A DNA stretch of 64,000 bases from UBA8231 sp036011085. Its GTDB lineage: Bacteria; Latescibacterota; UBA2968; UBA8231. Made by a program: the position numbers and the translations under genes. The notes beneath the pieces were generated by a model that saw only the letters and a list, made by a program, of their open reading frames with translations, was not told where the DNA came from and did not search any database. This document shows positions 43,738-52,938 of this stretch, in pieces. Position 1 is the first letter of the stretch; the number at the start of each line of letters is the position of its first letter. Location: the NCBI GenBank assembly GCA_036011085.1, contig DASCMS010000124.1:1-64000 (forward strand), read 5' to 3'.

Positions 43738-45480
43738 TCACCCGCCGGCGGCGATCTCAACCAGGGGCAGATCGTCCACCGACGCCGGTGTCGGCCCTCC
43801 CACATCGGGTAGATCGCCGGTGAGCAGCATCTGGCGCAGACGGCGGCGGCGGGTGCCTTCGCGGGCGTGTCGCAAGGCGTCGGTGACGCTGGCCGGCGTG
43901 AACACCAGCTCGTCCACATCATACTCCCGCACGAGGGCCCCGAGGTCCTCCACCAGACCGACGACGGGCAGTCCGGCCACGGTGCGGCCCCGCTCACTGC
44001 TGTCCCCGGCAAAACCCAGGATCTGGCTGTCCAACCCCCCCCAGGCGCATAGACGTTCGACGAACTGCCTGGCTGCCGGATCGGTGCCCACCACCAGAAT
44101 CCTCCGGCGGCCGAGCCGGCGTCCCGACGTCGATTGGGTCAGCCAGCGAGCCCCCAGGCGCCAGCCTGCAATCATCACCGTATTCGCCGCCCAGGCGGCG
44201 CCGGCCGCCAGTCGGGAGAAATTGTAATCCTTGAAGAAGAAGACGGTGGTGATCACGCCCGCGAAGCCGATCGTTACCGCCATGGCCGCCCAGCCAGGCG
44301 AATAACGCCGCCGATCGTAGAGGCCTAGGGCGGCGAAACAGGCGAGCCAGATGGCCGCTGGCGCCGCGTAGACGAACAACCATTGTATCTCTGAGTACGG
44401 TGGGGGCTCCAGCCAGCGGGTCGGGTGCACGTCCAGACCGAAACCGAGGCTGACACGCTCGAGGGCACTGATCAGCGGCGTCAGATCAGGGTGATAGCGC
44501 AGCGCCACGGCCAGATGGACCCCAAAGAGGACGAGCAACCCATCGATGGCGGGCAGCACCATCTTGCGGGCCAGCGGCACGGCGAACGAATAGAGCCCGT
44601 ACAGCACGATGCCGGCATGGAGCAAAGCGACCGGAAAAAAGCGGTACCGTTGGCGCATGTGCTTGCTGACGAAGATCGCCATCGCCTCGTTCTTGCGGTA
44701 CTGAATCCGCATCGACTCGGTACGGCCACTCTCGCCGCGGAAATGGATGATCTCCGTCGTCGGCGTGTAGTAGATCTTCCAGCCGGCTTCGCGCATGCGG
44801 AAACACCAGTCGAGATCCTCGCCATACATGAAATAGGCTTCGTCAAAACCCCCGACCTGCTCCAGCACCTGACGTCGGACGATCATGCACGACCCGGACA
44901 GGGCATCAACTTCGTTCATCTCGTCGGGATCGAGGTATGTGAGGTTGTAGCGGGCGAAACGCTGACTGCGCGGAAACATCCGGCTTAAGCCCGTGAGCTT
45001 GTAGAATGCCGCCGCAGGCGTGGGGAACCCGCGCCGACAGTCGAGCTGCAGGGAGCCATCGGGGTTGAGGATCCGACACCCGGCGGCCCCCGCTTCCGGG
45101 TGCTCGTCCATGAAACTCACCAGCGTACTGAGCGTGTCCGGGCGCACGATGGTATCGGAATTCAGCAGCAGCACATGACGTCCGCGCGCGCGCGCGAAGG
45201 CCGCGTTGTTGGCTCCACCAAACCCGAGGTTGCGCTCGTTGCGGATCAGCTCCGCCTCGGGGAACCGTTCGGCCACCATGTCGGCACTGCCATCGCGCGA
45301 GGCATTGTCGACAACGATCACCTCGACGCTGAGGTCGCCGGAGGCCTCCTGTACGGTGCGCAGGGCCTGCTCCATCAGATCCCGGGTGTTGTAGCTGGGG
45401 ATCACGACGCTGAGGTCGAACTCCGTCGTCTGTACGGTGACAGCCTCGGCCTCGAGGGGCCTGTCGACGGTGCCGCTCAC
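43738..45480 (-). CDS. GT2 glycosyltransferase fused to an orphan sugar-transferase N-terminal module
   Basis: 580 residues. Residues about 20-290 are a rhamnosyltransferase-like GT2 domain (VVIPSYNTRDLMEQAL, VVDNASRDGSADMVA, LLLNSDTIV, FMYGEDLDWCFRMREAGW). Then come membrane helices (about 300-480) with AALGLYDRRRYS, and a nucleotide-binding-like domain (ILVVGTDPAARQFVERLC to the end). The second half resembles the N-terminal half of the WbaP-type enzyme at 3077-4543 but stops before any catalytic transferase domain. The GTG at 45480 overlaps the upstream stop (GTGA); 156 extra upstream residues are excluded. Confidence 0.82.
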   Translation of the reverse strand: MSGTVDRPLEAEAVTVQTTEFDLSVVIPSYNTRDLMEQALRTVQEASGDLSVEVIVVDNASRDGSADMVAERFPEAELIRNERNLGFGGANNAAFARARGRHVLLLNSDTIVRPDTLSTLVSFMDEHPEAGAAGCRILNPDGSLQLDCRRGFPTPAAAFYKLTGLSRMFPRSQRFARYNLTYLDPDEMNEVDALSGSCMIVRRQVLEQVGGFDEAYFMYGEDLDWCFRMREAGWKIYYTPTTEIIHFRGESGRTESMRIQYRKNEAMAIFVSKHMRQRYRFFPVALLHAGIVLYGLYSFAVPLARKMVLPAIDGLLVLFGVHLAVALRYHPDLTPLISALERVSLGFGLDVHPTRWLEPPPYSEIQWLFVYAAPAAIWLACFAALGLYDRRRYSPGWAAMAVTIGFAGVITTVFFFKDYNFSRLAAGAAWAANTVMIAGWRLGARWLTQSTSGRRLGRRRILVVGTDPAARQFVERLCAWGGLDSQILGFAGDSSERGRTVAGLPVVGLVEDLGALVREYDVDELVFTPASVTDALRHAREGTRRRRLRQMLLTGDLPDVGGPTPASVDDLPLVEIAAGG

Positions 45481-46196
45481 GAGCCGGGTTTGCGCCCCAG
45501 GAGCCGGCGCACCCCGAACACGAGAATCTGCTTGAGGAACAGAGTGTGCTCGCGCCAGTTCAACTTGCTGTCGCTGAATTGTCTGTTGCGGAACACGAAG
45601 GGGGTGGACGTGTGCGAGGCGTATCGCCCTTTCACGAGGATTTCGAGCAGGATCTTGTAGCCCTTCGACGTCAACTCGAAACCTTGCTCGATCACCTCCC
45701 GGCGCAGGCAGAAGTAACCGGAAAGCGGATCCTCGGCCCCGGTGATCACGCGGGCCATGCCGACGCCGACGACGGAGATCAGCTTGCGGTGCAGGGCCCA
45801 CTTCTCGACCTGGCTGGTCTCGCCGAAACGACTGCCCATGGTCAGGTCGTGCTGGCGGAGGCCGCGGATCAGACCGGGCAGGATCTCCGGATCGTGACTC
45901 AGATCGGCATCGATGACGCCCAGGTATGGTCGGTCCGACAGCTTCCAACCTTCCATGACAGCCGAACCGAGACCCAGTTTTCCGGCCCGATGTACGACGC
46001 GTACAGGGTAGCGATCCGTGAGGGCCTCGGCAGCGGCGCCGGTTCCGTCTGGAGAGTTGTCATCGACGATGATCAGCTCGAGGTCGATGTCGTCGCAGGA
46101 CGCCAGCAGGCCGAATATCTCCTCCGCCAGGAGCGAGACATTCTCACACTCGTTGTACGTCGGTGTCACGAGGGACACGGACAGCTTGTCGGTCAC
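45477..46196 (-). CDS. Polyprenol-phosphate mannose/glucose synthase-like GT2
   Basis: 239 residues of the DPM1-like group: SLVTPTYNECENVSLLAEEI, LIIVDDNSPDGTGAAAEAL, LGLGSAVMEGW, VIDADLSHDPEI and LTMGSRF. Such enzymes charge undecaprenyl phosphate with one sugar from GDP- or UDP-sugar, providing donors for GT39-like membrane transferases, two of which occur in this window. No C-terminal membrane domain is present. GTG start. Confidence 0.88.
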   Translation of the reverse strand: MTDKLSVSLVTPTYNECENVSLLAEEIFGLLASCDDIDLELIIVDDNSPDGTGAAAEALTDRYPVRVVHRAGKLGLGSAVMEGWKLSDRPYLGVIDADLSHDPEILPGLIRGLRQHDLTMGSRFGETSQVEKWALHRKLISVVGVGMARVITGAEDPLSGYFCLRREVIEQGFELTSKGYKILLEILVKGRYASHTSTPFVFRNRQFSDSKLNWREHTLFLKQILVFGVRRLLGRKPGS

Positions 46197-46222
46197 GGCA
46201 GGGCTTTCCTTCTCAACCTACG

Positions 46223-47143
46223 TCAGGGTTCGGGGTCAACCAGGTGGGCGAAATCCTGGCGGAAAACGGTGTCGGCCGCCATGCGCTCCAGACCTTCGCT
46301 CAGACTCGCCGGGGTCCAACCGAGCTCGGCTTCGATGGCATCGGTCCGCAAACCCGAGCGCAGGGGCCGCGGGGCGGCCTGGCCGGCGCGGGCGGTCGTT
46401 ATCACCTCGACATGGGAAGTGTCCAGGTGGAAGTGACCTGCCACGTGGCGCACGAGTTCCTCACGAGTCAGGAAAGTCGAACCTCCCATATGGAACAGTC
46501 CGGCCACACCGCGGCGGCTCAACTCCACCAGAGCTCTCGCCAGATCGTGAACATAGGTAGGGTTCCCCCACTGGTCGGCTACGATCCGCATCGACTCGCC
46601 CCGAGCCAGGGCCTCCAGAGGCCAGGTCACCAGGTTGGGACGCACCGAACGCAGGTGGCCATACAGCCATAGAGTACGCACGACGAGACCTTCCACGCCG
46701 GCGTCGAGGACAAGGGCCTCACTCTCCAGCTTCATTCGACCGTACACGGAAAGCGGCCTTGGACTGTCCTGTTCAGAATAGGGTCCGCCCTGACCGTCGA
46801 ACACGTAGTCCGTGGACAGGTGTGCCACCCCGGCGCCAACCTCAGCACTGGCTGCCACGACATGGGCGACGACATCCCGATTGACGCGACGCGCCAGTTC
46901 GGGTTCGGTTTCACACAGATCGACATCCGTCAACGCCGCGGTGTGGATGACGCGGTCCGGGCGCAACTGCCGCCAGAGCTCGACCACGGCGTCGGCATCG
47001 GTGAGATCGACGGCATGACAGGATACGTCGCCTACCGGGTCGGCGTGACGGCCGCAGCCCACTCGTTTGACGTCGGCACCCCAGTCAGCCTGCAGCAGGG
47101 CCCGCCCGAGCAGACCATGGGCTCCGGTAACGAGCAGTTTCAC
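46223..47143 (-). CDS. rfbD: dTDP-4-dehydrorhamnose reductase
   Basis: 306 residues of the RmlD family, last step of dTDP-rhamnose synthesis. It shows LLVTGAHGLLGRALLQ, RVIHTAALTDVDLCE, VAHLSTDYVFDGQGG, YGRMKLESEALV (catalytic Tyr and Lys) and TLWLYGHL. rfbA, rfbB and rfbC are not near. It overlaps the upstream lipoprotein gene by four bases. Confidence 0.9.
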   Translation of the reverse strand: MKLLVTGAHGLLGRALLQADWGADVKRVGCGRHADPVGDVSCHAVDLTDADAVVELWRQLRPDRVIHTAALTDVDLCETEPELARRVNRDVVAHVVAASAEVGAGVAHLSTDYVFDGQGGPYSEQDSPRPLSVYGRMKLESEALVLDAGVEGLVVRTLWLYGHLRSVRPNLVTWPLEALARGESMRIVADQWGNPTYVHDLARALVELSRRGVAGLFHMGGSTFLTREELVRHVAGHFHLDTSHVEVITTARAGQAAPRPLRSGLRTDAIEAELGWTPASLSEGLERMAADTVFRQDFAHLVDPEP

Positions 47144-48672
47144 CGGGAGCCCTCCAACACCAGCAGCTGCCGGGCAGCGGCCGCCTGCCGACGGCCGGTC
47201 GGTGAGGTCAGACGGATCCCGTGCAACACACGGAGGGCGCGAACCGGATCACCGACGGCGGCGAGGGCTTCGGCGGCAACGGCGACCCCGGAGGGGGCGC
47301 GATCGTCATGTTCATCGGGGGTACTCGTCCAGGTTTCCGGCCAGGATTGTACCGGGGCATCCGCAAAAACACCCGTCGCCTCGTCCCACAGATGCTCGTC
47401 AGCCCAGCTCATGACCCGCGTCGCCGCCTCGCCGAATTCACCGCGTCCTGTCTGTCGTTCCAGTTCATCGAAAGCGAGGGCCACCAGCATCTGGTCGCGC
47501 AGCAGACCTGCCGGCGTATCGTCGATCAGCGCATGGCGCACCACGCCCTCGGTGGTGACCAGCTCCCGCAGAAGAGTCTCTCCTGCCATCGACGCCAGTC
47601 GCTGCGCCGCGTCCTCGCGGTCAAGGCTTTCCCCCGACCGCAGACAGGCAAGAATCAACAGCGCGTTGGCATCTGCCTGTATCACCGGATCCTGCCAGCC
47701 CGGTTCATCGACTTTGCCGGCCAGGCGACGGGATCGGAAGGCACCCGTGCCGGCGTCGAACCAGTGCGCGCTGATGGTGTCAAAGAGCCGCTGGCCGGCA
47801 TGGTGGTAGTTGGCGCTTCCGGCCGCCGCCTTCCCCAGCACGGTCAGCAGTCCGGCCTGATCGGCGGCATGGGCCTCGTAGCGTGGTGTCTGCCAATCCG
47901 GCGTGTGCGACATAACCAGCACATCGGTGGTCCACAGCGGACCGGCCAGCAGGCCGTCCAGCGTACGCGTCAGCATCTTCCTGGCGCCGTCTTCGATTTC
48001 ACCTGTCCCCAGTTCCTGCAAGAATGCCAGCACCTGTGTCTCGGGAAACTTATAGGGTCCGCCGAACCCGCCATAGAGCGTGTCATAGGCAGCCACCACC
48101 GACGTCCGCGCGGCGGCAACGCTCAGCCGGTACGTCTGCGACCCGTGCCGGGCAGGCGATGGCTCTACTTCCTTTTCGACCACGTCACGACGCTTCTGCA
48201 GATGTTCGTGCATCCGGGACAGCAGCAAGGGCACGTTTTGCCGACGCATGTCGGTGGCCCGAATGATCTCCTGTCCGTCCTCCAGCAGAATACTGAGAGA
48301 GGGACAACCCGCCGGCGCGTAGCGCCGGGCCACTGCAGGATGTCGGTCGGGATCGATTCTCACGGGGATATAGCGTGTCTCCGCCTGCCAACGGGCCAGA
48401 GGATCGTCACCGGCGAACAGTCCATCACAACCGATCCTGGCGGCGTACAGCAGCACGGGGCGCTGCGACCGGCGGGCCGTGTCGAAGACTGTCGCACTCC
48501 ATTGCCGCCAGTTCACACCTGAATCGGGATCGGCGGGAATCTGGACCAGCCCCTGGTTGCCGACCTCCACGGGTACCGGCAGTGACACCGGGTCCGGCGG
48601 CCCCTCGAAACAGGCCACAAGCCCGAGTGCCATCAGTGAGAAACAGTAGCTTCCCGTATCGCGGAGCGTCAA
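47140..48672 (-). CDS. Lipoprotein related to the SSP411/YyaL family
   Basis: 510 residues. The start ends in a lipobox (ALGLVACFEG), so Cys21 is probably lipidated. A thioredoxin-like part follows (VLLYAARIGCDGLF, AGCPSLSILLEDGQEIIR); the CxxC of the family is reduced to CDGL, so redox activity is doubtful. From about 190 an alpha/alpha-barrel matches the YyaL/SSP411 pattern (YDTLYGGFGGPYKFPET, VQADANALLILACLRSG). The usual proteins are cytosolic and about 650-700 residues, so this is a shortened, apparently surface-exposed variant. TTG start; divergent from the aldo/keto reductase. Confidence 0.7.
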   Translation of the reverse strand: MTLRDTGSYCFSLMALGLVACFEGPPDPVSLPVPVEVGNQGLVQIPADPDSGVNWRQWSATVFDTARRSQRPVLLYAARIGCDGLFAGDDPLARWQAETRYIPVRIDPDRHPAVARRYAPAGCPSLSILLEDGQEIIRATDMRRQNVPLLLSRMHEHLQKRRDVVEKEVEPSPARHGSQTYRLSVAAARTSVVAAYDTLYGGFGGPYKFPETQVLAFLQELGTGEIEDGARKMLTRTLDGLLAGPLWTTDVLVMSHTPDWQTPRYEAHAADQAGLLTVLGKAAAGSANYHHAGQRLFDTISAHWFDAGTGAFRSRRLAGKVDEPGWQDPVIQADANALLILACLRSGESLDREDAAQRLASMAGETLLRELVTTEGVVRHALIDDTPAGLLRDQMLVALAFDELERQTGRGEFGEAATRVMSWADEHLWDEATGVFADAPVQSWPETWTSTPDEHDDRAPSGVAVAAEALAAVGDPVRALRVLHGIRLTSPTGRRQAAAARQLLVLEGSR

Positions 48673-48721
48673 GGCGTCGACCTTCTATATTACCGGTTGA
48701 AACCCAAATGGAGACAGACCG

Positions 48722-49714
48722 ATGAATCCACTGGAAAAGAAGATACTCGGAAGCACGGGACTGGAGGTCACCCGCCTGGGCCTGGGGTGTGCCGCCCTGG
48801 GCGGACTCTTCGGTGATATCCCCGACGAGCAGGCCCACGCCGTCGTCCAGCAGGCCCTCGATCTGGGGTTGAATCTGTTCGACACAGCGCCGCTGTATGG
48901 TTCCGGAAAGAGCGAGCACCGAGTCGGCCATGTGCTGTCTCAGATCCCTCGCGACAGCTTCGTCCTCTGCACCAAGGTAGGTCGCGTTCTCGACCCGGTG
49001 GAACCGGGCGACGATCGTGGTCAGGACATCTACGACAACCCGCCACCTTTCAAGCCGGTGTTCGACTTCAGCCGCGACGGTGTCATGCGCTCCTTCGAGG
49101 AGAGCCTGCAGCGGTTGCAGCTCGACCGTGTCGACGTACTTCACATCCACGACCCCGACAATCATTACCAGGGCGCCATCTCCGGCGCCTATCCCGCCAT
49201 CGCCAGCCTGCGCGAGCAGGGCCTGATCTCAGGGGTCAGCGCCGGCATGAACCAGTGGGAGATGCTGGCCGACTTCGGCCGCGACGGGGACTTCGACTGC
49301 TTCCTGCTGGCCGGTCGCTACAGCCTGCTCGAGCAGGAATCCCTCGACGAATTGCTGCCGCTGTGTGCGGAGAAGAACATCGGCATCCTCGCCGGCGGCA
49401 CCTACAACAGCGGCATCCTCGCCAAGGGCGCCAAGGAGGGAGCCAAGTTCAACTATGTCGATGCTCCCGCCGAGGTGATCGCCAAAGCCCGTCAACTCGA
49501 GCAGGTCAGCGAGCGACATCAGGTCAACATCAAGGCTGCGGCCTCACAGTTCGCCTTGGCCCATCCCGTGATCACCGCCATCATCCCCGGAACACGCCGC
49601 CCGGAGCGGGTGGTCGAGAACTTCGACCTGCTGAAGGAAGAGATCCCCGCCGACTACTGGGCAGAACTGAAAGCGGAAGGGTTGGTGCGGGCGGATGCGC
49701 CGGTGCCCGCGTGA
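48722..49714 (+). CDS. Aldo/keto reductase
   Basis: 330 residues of an NADPH-dependent TIM barrel: EVTRLGLGCAALGGLFGDI, NLFDTAPLYGSGKSEHRVG (Asp and catalytic Tyr), VLCTKVGR (Lys), DVLHIHDPDN (His) and IIPGTRRPERVVENF (cofactor). Its overall form resembles the D-threo-aldose/L-fucose dehydrogenase group. GGAG precedes the ATG. It is divergent from the lipoprotein gene and convergent with the membrane glycosyltransferase (3 bases apart). Confidence 0.9.
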   Translation: MNPLEKKILGSTGLEVTRLGLGCAALGGLFGDIPDEQAHAVVQQALDLGLNLFDTAPLYGSGKSEHRVGHVLSQIPRDSFVLCTKVGRVLDPVEPGDDRGQDIYDNPPPFKPVFDFSRDGVMRSFEESLQRLQLDRVDVLHIHDPDNHYQGAISGAYPAIASLREQGLISGVSAGMNQWEMLADFGRDGDFDCFLLAGRYSLLEQESLDELLPLCAEKNIGILAGGTYNSGILAKGAKEGAKFNYVDAPAEVIAKARQLEQVSERHQVNIKAAASQFALAHPVITAIIPGTRRPERVVENFDLLKEEIPADYWAELKAEGLVRADAPVPA

Positions 49715-49717
49715 AGT

Positions 49718-51355
49718 CTACTCGTGGTTGATGCCGACCACGTACGTATCGGGGTCAGGTCGGTGCCAGAGGATGGGGAAACGATCCGGATTCGACTGCA
49801 GGGCGGGCACCAGGAAACGGCCGGTATGTGAGTACCCAAGCTGTTCGACGATGGCGTAGTCGACGCCCTTGGCCTCGAGATCAGCCACGACCTCGTGGGG
49901 TTCCTTGAAGGCGTAGACCATGGTCCGTCGACCGGACACGACATGGAACCAGAACGCCTTGCGGCAGCTGACGATGGCGTCCTCGGGAGAGTTGGCCCGC
50001 AGCCACAGCCCCGCTTCCAGGTAATTGCGCCACTCCGGTCGATAGTCAGCCTGGCTGGCGCGGGCCAGTTGCACGAGGGAGTTCGCCTGCCCGCTGGCGG
50101 ATCTCGGTGCCCTGCCGCGCACGTTGCCATCCAGAGCCAGTCCCAGCAGCACGGCGGCCAGCACGAAGGCCGTCGGACCCGCCCCTTTCGCCCGCAGCCA
50201 GCCGACGCCGTCGGCGACAGCACTCACACCGAACAACAACAGCACGGGCACCAGCGGCAGGATGAAGCGATCCCCGGGCCACGGCCACAACAGGACGGTG
50301 CCGAGGAAGAACGCCGCGTAGATCAGCAGCAGCAGGTGCTGCCGCCGCTGGATGCAGCGCCAGGCGAACCCTCCCAGCAGGGCCAGCATCACCATTGATC
50401 CCGGTGTGATTGCCGAACGTGTGACCGTCAAACTCGGCCAGAGCGTAGCCGTCAGTCCTTCTGACAGATAAAACTGCAGATGCCCGGCGATCCGCTCCCA
50501 CAGTCCCGAGGCGTCGAGCAGACCGCGTTCGGGGAAGTAGGGGTTCACCTGGACCAGCTGTTTCAGGTAGACGCTACCCCCCCCGGCGGCGCTGTTGCGC
50601 AGCATCCACGGCAGCATGGCCACGAAGCTGACACCGGCGATCAACCCGGCCCGGAGCCAGTCGCGGCGCCACAGCAGCAGGGCGATGGGAGCCCCGATGA
50701 GGACGATGCCGACGCTGCGTACGTAGTAGGCGACAACCGCCGCCGCCACGCCGGCCCACAGCCAGCGGTTGTCCCGCCAGCCCTCTCGATCGATGCCCCG
50801 CTGCAGACACCACAGTGCCAGCAGGGAGGGTGCCAGGAAGGGCACCTCGGACATCACCTGGTGGGCGTAGTCCACGGTACGGGGGTTCGTCACCGCCAGG
50901 GCCGTGGCCGCCACGGCTCCCAGGTCTCCTGCCACCTGACGGGCCAGCAGATAGAAGGACGCCATGCCGGCGGCGAAGGTGAGCACCACCACCCACTTCA
51001 TCGCCACCCAGTCGGGCGTCCCACTGCCCGGTCCCTCCCAGCCGCCGAAAGTGGCTGCCATCGGCGCCAGCAGCAGCGGCAGACCAAAGGGGTATTTCGT
51101 CGCCACCCGCGGCTCGGGACGGTTCGTGTAGGTCAGGCCATCCCCGGCGGCCAGGGATCGCGCCAGGGTGACGAACTCCGTGTTGTCGCCGCTGATGCTG
51201 AGCTTGGCATCGAAGGTCCAGCTGCAGACCAGCAGGGCCACGCAGGCTGCCGCCAGCGGTGCCCCCCAGCGGGCCCGGTCATGCTGCAGCAAGCCGATGA
51301 CACGGTTGAGGGTTGTCGGTGCCACGGTCGCTTCTGTCTTCCGCTCCTTGCTCAC
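49718..51355 (-). CDS. GT-C type membrane glycosyltransferase
   Basis: 545 residues, about eleven helices. The first outer loop holds LSISGDNTEFVTLARSLAAG, with the acidic residue of GT39-like enzymes, then TKYPFGLPLLLAPM. The C-terminal soluble part (about 420-545) contains WLRANSPEDAIVSCRKAFWF, a pattern frequent in this family. Donor and acceptor unknown. The GTG at 51355 follows the upstream TGA directly (TGAGTG). Confidence 0.8.
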   Translation of the reverse strand: MSKERKTEATVAPTTLNRVIGLLQHDRARWGAPLAAACVALLVCSWTFDAKLSISGDNTEFVTLARSLAAGDGLTYTNRPEPRVATKYPFGLPLLLAPMAATFGGWEGPGSGTPDWVAMKWVVVLTFAAGMASFYLLARQVAGDLGAVAATALAVTNPRTVDYAHQVMSEVPFLAPSLLALWCLQRGIDREGWRDNRWLWAGVAAAVVAYYVRSVGIVLIGAPIALLLWRRDWLRAGLIAGVSFVAMLPWMLRNSAAGGGSVYLKQLVQVNPYFPERGLLDASGLWERIAGHLQFYLSEGLTATLWPSLTVTRSAITPGSMVMLALLGGFAWRCIQRRQHLLLLIYAAFFLGTVLLWPWPGDRFILPLVPVLLLFGVSAVADGVGWLRAKGAGPTAFVLAAVLLGLALDGNVRGRAPRSASGQANSLVQLARASQADYRPEWRNYLEAGLWLRANSPEDAIVSCRKAFWFHVVSGRRTMVYAFKEPHEVVADLEAKGVDYAIVEQLGYSHTGRFLVPALQSNPDRFPILWHRPDPDTYVVGINHE

Positions 51356-52102
51356 TCAGCCCTGCTCCCCGTCGTCGTCCAGATAGTGGTCCAGCAGCGC
51401 GTCGAGGGCGGCCAGGTGTGCCTGCACCCGTGGTTCCATCGGCAGTTCCGTTGGTGTCTCGGTGGTCAGTTTGTGCGGCGTGTGGTCGCGGAGCAGGACG
51501 AGAGGGAAACCATCTCCCCGATCCAACCGCTCGCGGGAGGTATCGGCCGTGACAACGCCGTCCTGCGCCGGCCACCCTTCGATCTCGTCATCGCGATTGA
51601 TCGCACAGACTGTCTCCACAGCGGCAATCATGCGGTGACCCGCGGCCGCGACGCCGTGCCGGTGTTCATAAAGGTAGAATCCCTCCGTCTCCCAGTCCTC
51701 ATGAAAATCGAGGACGAAGCGATAACTGCGCCCCCGCAAAAACCCTCGCAACAGCTCGATCTCGGCCACGTTGGCCCGATCCCAGGACCAGTTGATGTCG
51801 ACCCCCTGCGCTGTCTCGCGAGTATTTCGAACATATCCTGTGGGGTTGGTGCAGGGCAGCACATCAAGGCACAGACCCGGAGACCATGCCGTTCGCTCCA
51901 GCACGCGCAGGGCCGCTTCCACCGTGGCCGGCTCATCACCATGGGTCCCGGCGATGAGCAGCGCCGAGGGCTCGCCGTTGCCGACACGGGCAGCCAGCAC
52001 AGGCATGCCCGCCACCTCTCCCAGGACCCGCTGCTGATGGCTGACGGCGTGGATACGCTCGACGACGGGGGCAAAACCCCGGACAGCCAGGTCAAGACTC
52101 AC
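51356..52102 (-). CDS. Succinylglutamate desuccinylase/aspartoacylase (M14) family hydrolase
   Basis: 248 residues. The zinc site is LIAGTHGDEPATVEAALR (His and Glu), with the later His likely in VLDFHEDWETEGF. PCTNPTGYVRNTRETAQGVDINW is the arginine and Asn-rich substrate region of M14 peptidases. It probably removes an acyl or amino-acyl group from a small compound. The GTG start overlaps the stop of the SDR gene at 52099. Confidence 0.83.
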   Translation of the reverse strand: MSLDLAVRGFAPVVERIHAVSHQQRVLGEVAGMPVLAARVGNGEPSALLIAGTHGDEPATVEAALRVLERTAWSPGLCLDVLPCTNPTGYVRNTRETAQGVDINWSWDRANVAEIELLRGFLRGRSYRFVLDFHEDWETEGFYLYEHRHGVAAAGHRMIAAVETVCAINRDDEIEGWPAQDGVVTADTSRERLDRGDGFPLVLLRDHTPHKLTTETPTELPMEPRVQAHLAALDALLDHYLDDDGEQG

Positions 52103-52839
52103 AGAAAGGCTGGTTCAGCATTGTCCTGCGGCTCGTAGTCGAGGACGCGGCACGTCTCCGTCAGATCAAAGACCTTCCGGGTGTTGTCGCTGGTGGCGTA
52201 GGCGATGAAGAACCGCAGCGGGGCCGATAGCGCCTTGCCGAAAATCTGCACACAATCTCGATGGCTGAGCCACATGGCACGCATGTAGTCTGCAGACGGT
52301 GTCCCCTTCTGCTGTCCGGGGTCGTCGCTTCTGGTTGTCCAGCCGATCCGCATGGCGACGAACTCGATGCCGAAGCGTTCGCTGTAGAGCTTGCCGAGGT
52401 GTTCGCCGAACAGCTTGGACACGGCATAGAGAGAATCCGGGTTCGGTGGATCTGCCGCTGTCATGGACAGCTTCTTCGACGGGTCCAGGGTCTCCGGCGT
52501 CGTCGCGATCGAGTGACCGTGCATCACGTGGTTCGTCGAGGCGAAGACCACCCGCCCGACGCCGGCCCGACGGCACTCCTCCATGACCTGGTAGGTGGCC
52601 TTCACATTGTTGGGGCAGACGCTGTCCCAGTCGGCTTCCGGACTGGGATCGGCGGCCAGGTGGATGATCGCCTGTAACCCGTCGAACAGGCCATCGACCT
52701 CTTCTGCCCGGTCGAAGCGCACGGCGCGTACACCATCGGCCGCCGTACGATCGAAGCGCACGATATCGTGCTCATTTCCCAGACCGTCGTGCAGCAGGCT
52801 GCCTACGTGTCCGGCGCCGCCGGTGATTCCGATTCGCAT
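52099..52839 (-). CDS. NAD-dependent epimerase/dehydratase, uronate dehydrogenase-like
   Basis: 246 residues. It has ITGGAGHVGSLLHDGL, IIHLAADPSPEADWDSV, VVFASTNHVMHG and the YAVSKLFGE catalytic pair. Short length, TNHVMHG and the C-terminal NTRKVFDLTE resemble uronate dehydrogenases (aldonolactone formation), which is a possible role in uronic acid breakdown. An in-frame upstream extension overlaps the divergent sulfatase and is discarded. The ATG at 52839 is 99 bases from the sulfatase ATG. Confidence 0.84.
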   Translation of the reverse strand: MRIGITGGAGHVGSLLHDGLGNEHDIVRFDRTAADGVRAVRFDRAEEVDGLFDGLQAIIHLAADPSPEADWDSVCPNNVKATYQVMEECRRAGVGRVVFASTNHVMHGHSIATTPETLDPSKKLSMTAADPPNPDSLYAVSKLFGEHLGKLYSERFGIEFVAMRIGWTTRSDDPGQQKGTPSADYMRAMWLSHRDCVQIFGKALSAPLRFFIAYATSDNTRKVFDLTETCRVLDYEPQDNAEPAFL

Positions 52840-52938
52840 CCGGCCAATGAAACCCTCGGCCCGGAAACTGGCAACACTCGTGCCTTGCCTGACGCCGGTA
52901 CGCCTGCCTACCCTTGGCGGCCCGTTCGAGGACGAAAC

